From: Candidatus Omnitrophota bacterium | Lineage (GTDB): Bacteria > Omnitrophota > Gorgyraeia > Gygaellales > Profunditerraquicolaceae | Reading direction: 5' to 3' | Length of the DNA: 9,151 nt | Assembly (NCBI GenBank): GCA_028687525.1 | Contig: JAQTZX010000042.1 | Location: forward strand, 1 to 9,151 | In this document: one piece after another, positions 1 to 5,337 of the stretch | How the letters are laid out: every line of letters starts with the position of its first letter | How positions within the stretch are numbered: the stretch's first letter is position 1 | Program-made: the position numbers and the translations under genes | Notes under the pieces: generated by a model | Told to the model about the DNA's origin: nothing | What the model saw: the letters and a program-made list of their open reading frames with translations, nothing else | Databases searched by the model: none

Positions 1-252
1 AATTATCAGATGATGGGCGCCGTCCCTACTCCCGAATCGACGCTGAAAAAAACGCTGGAGATCGGGGTTTCCGCCGGGTTGAATTTTATTTACGCCGGTA
101 ATGTCTACGGCTGGGGAAATGATACTCACTGTCCCCGTTGTGAAAAACTGCTCATCAGGCGGAAAGTATTCGATATCCTGGAAAATAAGGTGAGGAACGG
201 CGCGTGTTCTTTTTGCGGCGAAACCATCGCCGGGGTATTTCACAAAGAATAA
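1..252 (+). CDS. amrS: AmmeMemoRadiSam system radical SAM enzyme AmrS, C-terminal fragment
   Basis: This is the last 83 codons of a gene that enters from the left edge; the frame is open from base 1 and ends in TAA at 250-252, so the ATGs at 10 and 13 are internal. The fragment matches, from memory of the family, the C-terminus of the PflA-like radical SAM proteins of the AmmeMemoRadiSam group. A PTP turn is followed by a helix, then the strand-turn segment FIYAGNVYGWGNDT, then a zinc-ribbon-like pair CPRC (fragment residues 44-47) and CSFC (69-72), with the LLIRR motif between them. The radical SAM CxxxCxxC motif would lie upstream, outside the window. The family is a lone or two-to-three-gene radical SAM system whose substrate is still poorly defined. 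It lies 30 bases upstream of ldh without a visible terminator, so co-transcription is possible. The family call is fairly secure; the function is not. Confidence 0.85.
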   Translation, partial: NYQMMGAVPTPESTLKKTLEIGVSAGLNFIYAGNVYGWGNDTHCPRCEKLLIRRKVFDILENKVRNGACSFCGETIAGVFHKE

Positions 253-282
253 AAACCTTTATTTTATAACAGGGGAGGTTTT

Positions 283-1239
283 ATGCGGGATTTTAAACCC
301 AAGGTTTCCATTATCGGATGCGGCAGCGTGGGCATGCGGTATGCCTATGCGTTGATGATGCGGGGGGGTGCCAGACAGATAGTGATCGTGGATATCGATA
401 GAAAGAGGCTTGAAGGTGAAGTTATGGATCTTTCACACGGAGCTCCGTATCTGCCTCCGGTCGAGGTTACCGCCGGAGAATATTCGGATATCGTGAACTC
501 CGATCTGGTGGTGATTACCGCAGGTAAAAAACAGACCCCCGGACAGACCCGCGTGGAACTGGTACGGGACAATGTGGAGATATTTAAAAAGATAATCCCG
601 GAAATAGTAAAATACGCTCCGGCGGCTATTTTACTGGTGGCGGCGAATCCCGTGGACATACTCGCCTACGCGGCGTATAAGATATCGTCCAAGCCTCCCC
701 GGGAGATACTGAGTTCGGGGACGGTGCTGGATTCCGCCAGATTCAGGTTTCTTATCAGCAGGCATTGTTGTATAGACCCGCACAATGTCCACGCGTACAT
801 CCTGGGAGAGCACGGTGACAGCGAGTTCGCAGTCTGGAGCAAGGCTATGATCGGGGGGATATTTTTCGCGGATTACTGCTGCGTGTGCCGGCAGAAAAAA
901 AACTGCCGCCGGGATGAGACATTCAAGAGTATATTCGAGGAGGTGCGTGATTCCGCGTATAAGATCATCGAGAAAAAAGGGGAAACTTCCTACGGTATCG
1001 GACTGGCGCTTGCGCGTATCACGCAGGCGGTCATTAATGATGAGAACGCGGTTTTGCCGGTTTCTTCCCTGGTCAGTGATTATTACGGTGTCAATGACGT
1101 TTATTTAAGTGTTCCCGCGGTGGTCAATAGGACCGGGGTGCGCGAGATACTGCATATAGATTTTAACGCTGAAGAGGAAGAGTATTTCAGGAGTTCCGCC
1201 GCCGCGGTCAAAAAAGTGATAAAGGATGCGGGATTGTGA
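283..1239 (+). CDS. ldh: L-lactate dehydrogenase (NAD-dependent, FBP-activated type)
   Basis: This 318-residue cytoplasmic enzyme interconverts pyruvate plus NADH and L-lactate. The Rossmann loop GCGSVG is at 12-17, and D37 ends the second strand, as expected for NAD. The active-site loop KKQTPGQTR (82-90) has Gln at the position that separates lactate from malate dehydrogenases (Q102 in family numbering; malate enzymes have Arg) and the catalytic Arg at R90. D150 and R153 lie in LDSARFR, the catalytic His is H177 in GEHGDSE, and T235 is the T246 equivalent. R155 and H170 occupy the places of R173 and H188, which bind fructose 1,6-bisphosphate in allosteric bacterial LDHs, so activation by FBP is likely. 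A small Cys cluster (C199, C200, C202, C208) lies where some thermotogal LDHs, as I recall, also carry cysteines. AGGGGAGG at 271-278 is a strong ribosome site for this ATG. Length is normal for the family. Confidence 0.93.
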   Translation: MRDFKPKVSIIGCGSVGMRYAYALMMRGGARQIVIVDIDRKRLEGEVMDLSHGAPYLPPVEVTAGEYSDIVNSDLVVITAGKKQTPGQTRVELVRDNVEIFKKIIPEIVKYAPAAILLVAANPVDILAYAAYKISSKPPREILSSGTVLDSARFRFLISRHCCIDPHNVHAYILGEHGDSEFAVWSKAMIGGIFFADYCCVCRQKKNCRRDETFKSIFEEVRDSAYKIIEKKGETSYGIGLALARITQAVINDENAVLPVSSLVSDYYGVNDVYLSVPAVVNRTGVREILHIDFNAEEEEYFRSSAAAVKKVIKDAGL

Positions 1240-1240
1240 T

Positions 1241-1284
1241 AAACAAGCCTTGATTTTTGATGGGTCTTGTTTTAAATGTTTTTT
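1241..1284 (+). terminator. weak terminator-like hairpin after ldh
   Basis: AAACAAG (1241-1247) can pair with CTTGTTT (1266-1272), extended by CC/GG across a one-base bulge, and T-rich sequence follows (TTTTAAATGTTTTTT). The stem is AT-rich and the loop is 13 bases, so it would be a poor intrinsic terminator. It also overlaps the -35 box of the next promoter. It starts one base past the ldh stop, which is the expected place for a terminator. Confidence 0.28.
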
Positions 1285-1295
1285 CGACGTATAAT
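1267..1295 (+). promoter_or_regulatory. sigma70-type promoter of the fprA operon
   Basis: A perfect -10 box TATAAT (1290-1295) lies 17 bases downstream of TTGTTT (1267-1272), a three-base match to the -35 consensus. Transcription would start near 1302, giving a leader of about 90 bases before the fprA ATG. The position between ldh and fprA, in an otherwise non-coding gap, supports it as the start of a separate oxidative-stress operon. Confidence 0.6.
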
Positions 1296-1334
1296 ATTGC
1301 CGGGCATCCGCGGGTACCGCCTGACATCTGAAGC

Positions 1335-1350
1335 GCCGGACCCCTCCGGC
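1335..1350 (+). promoter_or_regulatory. GC-rich hairpin in the fprA leader
   Basis: GCCGGA (1335-1340) and TCCGGC (1345-1350) form a perfect six-pair stem with a CCCC loop. It is in the predicted 5' leader, 20 bases upstream of an AGGAG sequence (1371-1375). No T-run follows, so it is not an intrinsic terminator. It may stabilise the message or shape access of the ribosome; alternatively the DNA inverted repeat could be an operator. Confidence 0.4.
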
Positions 1351-1394
1351 CGCCGCGCCCGCGTTTTAAAAGGAGAATAAAACAGAGAACAGGC

Positions 1395-2588
1395 ATGAAG
1401 ACACAGCTGATTAAAAAAGATATCTATTGGACGGGAGTCATCGACTGGAGCGTGCGTAATTTTCACGGGCATACTTATACCACCGGCAGAGGGACGACGT
1501 ATAATTCCTATCTGATTCTTGACGAAAGAATTGCCCTTGTGGATACCGTGTACGGGCCGTTCGCCTCCGAATTAATCGAGAATATCCGCGCAGTGTGTGA
1601 TCCCGCCCGGATCGACTATATTATCGCCAATCATGTGGAGACGGACCATTCCGGAGCGTTGCCGGCGGTTTTGAAACTCTGCCCCAAGGCAAAAGTGGTC
1701 GGGACGCAGAAATGCAGGGAAGGGTTGTACAAACATTATTATTGCGATATGGATTTTCAGGTTGTTAAGACCGGGGATACGATAAACCTGGGTAAAAAGA
1801 CGCTGACTTTTATAGAGGCGCCCATGATACACTGGCCGGACAGCATGTTTACTTATTGTCCGGAAGAAAAATTACTCATGCCTAACGACGCTTTCGGCCA
1901 GCATTACGCGGACGCGAAAAGATTCGATGACGAAGTGCCGGAGGGTATCCTGATGGATGAAGCGGTAAAGTATTACGCGAATATACTCTGGCCGCTGGGA
2001 GCTCTTATCCTCAAAAAGATCGAAGAATTACGGAAGATGGATCTTTACATTGATATGATCGCTCCCAGCCATGGGATCATCTGGCGCCGGGACCCGGGGA
2101 AAATAGTCAATGCCTATGTCTCCTGGGCGAAACAGGAGACAATACCGCGGGTAGTGGTTGTGTATGAGACGATGTGGGGTGCGACCGAACGCATGGCGCG
2201 CCTCATGGTTAAGGGACTGATGGATGCGGGCGTGGATGCCGGGCTTTTCGATGTCAACCGGGCGGACAGGACGGAAATCGTCAAAGAGATGTTGGGGGCG
2301 AAGGCTTTCATGTTCGGGTCATCAACCCACGATAACGATATGCTTCCGAATATCGCGGGGTTTTTGGAGGCTCTGAAAGGTTTGAAGCCGAAAAACAGGA
2401 TGGCCTGCGCCTTTGGTTCTTTTGGCTGGGGAGGAGGCGCAGTTTCCAATATCGAGAATATCATAGCCGGATCCGGAATAGAGATCAGCCAGCCGGCGTT
2501 TGCCTGTAAATACATGCCGGATAAGGAAGAGACCGTCCGTTGTTATGAATTCGGAAGGGCATTTGGAGAAAAAGTGCTGTCCGGTTGA
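1395..2588 (+). CDS. fprA: A-type flavodiiron protein (rubredoxin:O2/NO oxidoreductase)
   Basis: This 397-residue cytoplasmic enzyme reduces O2 to water or NO to N2O with electrons from rubredoxin; anaerobes use it for protection. The N-terminal metallo-beta-lactamase-like domain (about 1-250) keeps the full diiron ligand set: H80, E82 and D84 (with H85) in NHVETDHSGALP, H146 in MIHWPD, D165 in NDAFGQH and H226 in PSHGIIW. The C-terminal flavodoxin domain (about 252-397) starts with strand RVVVVY, followed by the FMN phosphate loop ETMWGAT (259-265), and has the later loops SSTHDND and GSFGWGGG. There is no fused rubredoxin or reductase domain, so this is the simple class A form, and the next gene supplies the rubredoxin. 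The chosen ATG fits the family N-terminus, but its nearest good Shine-Dalgarno (AGGAG, 1371-1375) is 19 bases away, which is unusually far. I cannot tell O2 from NO preference from sequence. Confidence 0.95.
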   Translation: MKTQLIKKDIYWTGVIDWSVRNFHGHTYTTGRGTTYNSYLILDERIALVDTVYGPFASELIENIRAVCDPARIDYIIANHVETDHSGALPAVLKLCPKAKVVGTQKCREGLYKHYYCDMDFQVVKTGDTINLGKKTLTFIEAPMIHWPDSMFTYCPEEKLLMPNDAFGQHYADAKRFDDEVPEGILMDEAVKYYANILWPLGALILKKIEELRKMDLYIDMIAPSHGIIWRRDPGKIVNAYVSWAKQETIPRVVVVYETMWGATERMARLMVKGLMDAGVDAGLFDVNRADRTEIVKEMLGAKAFMFGSSTHDNDMLPNIAGFLEALKGLKPKNRMACAFGSFGWGGGAVSNIENIIAGSGIEISQPAFACKYMPDKEETVRCYEFGRAFGEKVLSG

Positions 2589-2612
2589 ACCGGCGGAAAA
2601 AAGGAGGGGCGA

Positions 2613-2771
2613 ATGCAGAAATACCGGTGTCAAGTCTGTAATTACGTTTATGACCCCGTGTTAGGGGATCCGGATGGGAACATAAAACCGGGGACTCCTT
2701 TTGATAAACTTCCGGACAATTGGGTGTGTCCTTTGTGCGGGGCGGGAAAAGAGGAATTCGAAAAAGTGTAG
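2613..2771 (+). CDS. rub: rubredoxin
   Basis: This small reading frame encodes 52 residues, the normal rubredoxin size. Two knuckles bind one iron: YRCQVCNY gives C6 and C9, and VCPLCGAGK gives C39 and C42. The conserved core YDPVLGDPDGNIKPGTPFDKLPDNW lies between them (positions 13-37). It is the one-electron carrier that feeds flavodiiron proteins. The ATG has an excellent ribosome site, AAGGAGGGG at 2601-2609, three bases before the start. It lies 24 bases after fprA and three bases before the next gene, so the operon link to FprA is tight. No extension or fusion is present. Confidence in the family is very high; the electron donor to this rubredoxin is not identified in the window. Confidence 0.97.
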   Translation: MQKYRCQVCNYVYDPVLGDPDGNIKPGTPFDKLPDNWVCPLCGAGKEEFEKV

Positions 2772-2774
2772 CCG

Positions 2775-3239
2775 ATGAAAAAGCTTGGCGAAGAAGCCGT
2801 TTTGTTTTTTCGGAACCAGCGGTTCGCGATCGTTTCCACGGTAGACGCGGACGGAACTCCGCATGCTTCCTGTAAGGGTATCGTCAAGGTCGACGAAAAA
2901 GGATGGGTGTATCTTCTTGATTTGTATTCCGGGAAAACCTTTGAGAACTTACTGCGAAACCCCAATATCAGCCTGACCAGTGTCGATGAACACTCTTTTC
3001 TCGGCTATTGCCTTAAAGGCAGGGCCAAGATCGTCCCCATCCGTAAGCTCAAACATGATATCCTTTCTCTCTGGGAGGAAAAGATAAATTCCCGGATAAG
3101 CCACCGTATTATTAGGAATGTGCGCGGGGAAAAAGGGCACTCACGGCATCCTGAAGCCTCTTTGCCCGGTCCGGAATATGTGATCGTGGTACGGGTAAAA
3201 GAAGCGGTTGATTTGACTCCCCGTCATTTGAAGGAATGA
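2775..3239 (+). CDS. PNPOx-family split-barrel flavoprotein, substrate unknown
   Basis: The 154-residue protein looks like the FMN-binding split beta-barrel of the pyridoxamine 5'-phosphate oxidase family. The N-terminal half has the family pattern: helix, FAIVSTVDADGTPHAS (17-32), a strand run WVYLLDL (44-50), and KTFENLLRNPNISLT (54-68), the helix and strand that usually follow the FMN phosphate site. LKGRAKIV (80-87) is the next barrel strand. The C-terminal part (about 90-154) is charged, has a His/Arg-rich loop and ends in a strand EYVIVVRVKEAV. Members include oxidases, flavin reductases and haem-degrading enzymes, so the reaction cannot be named. It starts three bases after the rubredoxin stop with no good ribosome site of its own, so it is probably translationally coupled to rubredoxin. 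This position suggests a role in electron transfer to or from rubredoxin, which is inference only. Confidence 0.78.
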   Translation: MKKLGEEAVLFFRNQRFAIVSTVDADGTPHASCKGIVKVDEKGWVYLLDLYSGKTFENLLRNPNISLTSVDEHSFLGYCLKGRAKIVPIRKLKHDILSLWEEKINSRISHRIIRNVRGEKGHSRHPEASLPGPEYVIVVRVKEAVDLTPRHLKE

Positions 3240-3269
3240 AGCTTCATGGGCTAAAGCCCGAGGTTTCAT
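3236..3269 (+). repeat. 34-base hairpin, possible REP-like palindrome, over a stop codon
   Basis: Bases 3236-3245 (ATGAAGCTTC) can pair with 3260-3269 (GAGGTTTCAT) using two G-U pairs. After a two-base bulge (AT), GGGC (3248-3251) pairs with GCCC (3256-3259) around a TAAA loop. Separately, ATGAAGCTTCAT (3236-3247) is a perfect 12-base palindrome. The structure covers the TGA stop of the upstream gene (3237-3239) and ends one base before the strong ribosome site AAAGGAGGTG (3271-3280) of the next gene. No T-run follows, so it is not a standard terminator. It could be an mRNA stabiliser or processing site, or a solitary mobile REP-type palindrome. Confidence 0.55.
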
Positions 3270-3285
3270 AAAAGGAGGTGTTTTT

Positions 3286-3531
3286 ATGGAGAAAAACGTG
3301 AAGGTTTACAGTACTCCCGCCTGCCCTTATTGCAAAATGGTTAAAAAGTTCCTGCAGGATAATAATGTGGCCTTTGAAGATGCCGACGTATCGCATGACC
3401 GGCAGAAAGCCGAAGAAATGGTCAAAAAGTCGGGGCAGATGGGTGTTCCGGTCCTGGACATCGAAGGAAAGATCATCATTGGCTTTGACAAAGAAAGTAT
3501 AAAACAGGCGCTGGGGATCCGGTCGCCATAA
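3286..3531 (+). CDS. small glutaredoxin-like (NrdH-type) redox protein
   Basis: The 81-residue protein has a single thioredoxin fold. Strand VKVYST leads into the active site CPYC (C13, C16), a dithiol pair, followed by helix KMVKKFLQ. The cis-proline loop MGVPV (P55 in GVPV, 53-56) and the C-terminal IIIGFDKESI (63-72) are typical of the short glutaredoxin-like proteins of anaerobes. Such proteins take electrons from a thioredoxin-reductase-like flavoprotein rather than from glutathione. The gene for such a reductase starts six bases after this stop, so the pair is almost certainly functional together. The ribosome site AAAGGAGGTG (3271-3280) is near perfect and the strongest in the operon, which predicts high expression. 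Targets could be a peroxiredoxin, ribonucleotide reductase or protein disulfides; none is encoded here. Confidence 0.88.
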   Translation: MEKNVKVYSTPACPYCKMVKKFLQDNNVAFEDADVSHDRQKAEEMVKKSGQMGVPVLDIEGKIIIGFDKESIKQALGIRSP

Positions 3532-3537
3532 CGCTGA

Positions 3538-4449
3538 ATGCGCATGTATGATCTTATTATAATAGGAGCAGGCCCCGCGGGGATTACCGCCGGTGTGTAC
3601 GCCGCGCGTAAACGGATGAGTTCCTTGGTTATCACCCGTGATATCGGAGGCCAGGCAGTCTGGAGCGCGGAAATATCGAATTATCCCGGTTACCAGCTTA
3701 TCAGCGGGCCCGACCTGGTAGCGAAATTCGAGGAGCATCTGCGCACCTATGCTGTTGCGTTAAAAGAAAACGAACGGGTTGTCGGCCTGCGCAAGACAGG
3801 CAGTACTATTATTGTTAAAACCGAAAAGGGGGAGTATGATTCCCGGACCTGTGTTGTGGCTTCCGGTAAGAGATCTCAAGCTCTCGGCGTGCCGGGCGAA
3901 CGTGAATTCAAGAATAGAGGGGTTACCTATTGCGCTACTTGTGACGGTCCTCTTTTCGCCGATAAAGACGCCGCGGTTATCGGAGGAGGGAATTCCGCTT
4001 TGGATGCCGCTCTTCAGTTGATGAAAATATGCCGGCATACATATATCATCAATACGGCCCGGACTCTTACCGGAGATCCTGTGATGCGGGAAAAAGTGGA
4101 GCATAATCCCGCCGTTAGCGTCTTGAACAACACGCGGGTAACCGCTGTGCTCGGGGATACTATGGTTAATGCCCTGCAGATAGAGAAAGACGGCAAGCAA
4201 GAGCGATTATCGATACAGGGTGTTTTTGTGGAAATAGGGCTTATGCCGAATTCCGATTTTGCGCCGGATCTGGAGAAGAATGCTCTGGGTGAGATCAGGG
4301 TAAATTGCCGCTCTGAAACCAATATCCCGGGTATCTTTGCCTCCGGAGACGTCACCGACGTGCCGGAAAAACAGATCATCGTTGCCGCCGGCGAGGGAGC
4401 GAAAGCTTCCCTTGGCGCTTTTCGGTACCTGGCGCAGAATAAATTCTAA
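3538..4449 (+). CDS. trxB: thioredoxin reductase family flavoprotein, AhpF-like
   Basis: The 303-residue FAD enzyme has normal low-molecular-weight thioredoxin reductase length. The FAD loop is GAGPAG (10-15), the redox disulfide C132-x-x-C135-D136 lies in YCATCDGP, the second dinucleotide loop is GGGNSA (149-154), and the C-terminal FAD motif GDV is at 270-272. After the second loop, NADPH-type enzymes have an HRR-x-x-x-R signature; here the region reads NTARTLTGDPVMR (172-184) and lacks it. The stretch VFVEIGLMPN (229-238) and the end QIIVAAGEGAKASL resemble the reductase part of AhpF, which uses NADH. I infer NADH or a non-NADPH donor, and reduction of the adjacent CPYC protein. The start has no clear ribosome site and lies six bases after the glutaredoxin stop, so coupling is likely; ATG 3544 is an alternative start that removes two residues. 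Confidence 0.88.
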   Translation: MRMYDLIIIGAGPAGITAGVYAARKRMSSLVITRDIGGQAVWSAEISNYPGYQLISGPDLVAKFEEHLRTYAVALKENERVVGLRKTGSTIIVKTEKGEYDSRTCVVASGKRSQALGVPGEREFKNRGVTYCATCDGPLFADKDAAVIGGGNSALDAALQLMKICRHTYIINTARTLTGDPVMREKVEHNPAVSVLNNTRVTAVLGDTMVNALQIEKDGKQERLSIQGVFVEIGLMPNSDFAPDLEKNALGEIRVNCRSETNIPGIFASGDVTDVPEKQIIVAAGEGAKASLGAFRYLAQNKF

Positions 4450-4503
4450 GAGTATTGCGCTTGGGAGTCAAATCTTTACGAACCAACGATCTGCGGGCTA
4501 ATT

Positions 4504-5337
4504 ATGCATCGTATACTTTTTAATCTCGGTCCTTTCACCATCTATTCCTACGGCGCTCTGCTGGCGCTGGCCTTTATCGTTGGGACGTATCTTGCGGAAC
4601 GGCGGGCGCGGAAACAGGGTTTTCCCAAAGATACCATTGTCGACTTGAGCCTCTGGATGCTCATTTCCTCCATCGCGGGGGCGCGTTTTCTTTTTGTCGG
4701 TATTAATTGGGAATACTACATCCGTAATATCGGGGAGATATTTAAAATATGGGAAGGCGGCCTGGTGTATTACGGCGGCCTGGTCTTTGGTTTTTGGGTG
4801 ACGGTATATTACTTGAAAAAGAAGAAACTGCCGCTTTGGAGGATAGCGGACATACTGGCTCCGTCTCTGGCGTTAGCGGAAGCGATAGGCAGGGTTGGTT
4901 GTTTTTTTAACGGCTGCTGTTACGGCAGGATTGTTGAACAGGGAGGGTTTTGTTTCCCTGCCGTTGGGGCGCCTCCGGTTTTCACCCAGCAGCTGCGGGA
5001 TGGTCTCTTGCCGCCCGGCGCGTTGCATTCTCTGCCGGTTATTCCCACACAGTTGTATTCCGCGGGAGCCTCCCTGGTAATCTTTTTTATTCTGCTCCGG
5101 GCCGCGCGTTACAGAACATTTGACGGTTTTCTCTTCTGGTTGTTTATTATTTTGTACTCGCTTGCCAGGTTTATTATCGAAGGATTCAGGTACTACGAGT
5201 CGAATTTCCTGCTTTTCGGGGGGGTTACCGTATCGCAGTGGATAAGTGTTTTCCTGGCGGTTGTTGCGGTTTTTTTCCTGTTCCGGGGTTTTCAGAAACG
5301 CAAGGCGGGGATAAAAGACTCAGCGATCTTGAAATAA
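4504..5337 (+). CDS. lgt: prolipoprotein diacylglyceryl transferase
   Basis: Lgt moves diacylglycerol from phosphatidylglycerol to the lipobox cysteine of prolipoproteins in the cytoplasmic membrane. The 277-residue protein has about seven hydrophobic segments (for example 11-30, 48-66, 89-103, 115-128, 189-199, 207-225, 240-262). The Lgt signature GRVGCFFNGCCYG is at 129-141; R130 corresponds to the essential R143 of E. coli. RFIIEGFR (222-229) supplies the R239/E243 equivalents R222 and E226. The H103 equivalent is Y90 in GGLVYYGG, a substitution I believe common outside Enterobacteria. The N-terminus MHRILFNLGPFTIYSYG fits the family, so the ATG is secure although no Shine-Dalgarno is visible in the 54-base gap after trxB. 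The last 46 bases overlap the 3' end of mgtE on the other strand. A lipoprotein gene in a redox operon is probably coincidental co-transcription. Confidence 0.95.
   Translation: MHRILFNLGPFTIYSYGALLALAFIVGTYLAERRARKQGFPKDTIVDLSLWMLISSIAGARFLFVGINWEYYIRNIGEIFKIWEGGLVYYGGLVFGFWVTVYYLKKKKLPLWRIADILAPSLALAEAIGRVGCFFNGCCYGRIVEQGGFCFPAVGAPPVFTQQLRDGLLPPGALHSLPVIPTQLYSAGASLVIFFILLRAARYRTFDGFLFWLFIILYSLARFIIEGFRYYESNFLLFGGVTVSQWISVFLAVVAVFFLFRGFQKRKAGIKDSAILK

Noticed and set aside
265..270. TATAAC as a -10 box for ldh
   Set aside because: The start site would fall inside the ribosome site and no -35 hexamer lies 16-18 bases upstream.
283..1239. Malate dehydrogenase as the identity of this gene
   Set aside because: The specificity loop has Gln (Q84) rather than the Arg of malate dehydrogenases, and the FBP-site residues of LDH are kept.
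3244..3738. 164-codon minus-strand frame across the glutaredoxin and trxB start
   Set aside because: It is opposite two well-supported genes and shows no domain pattern; it is a shadow frame.
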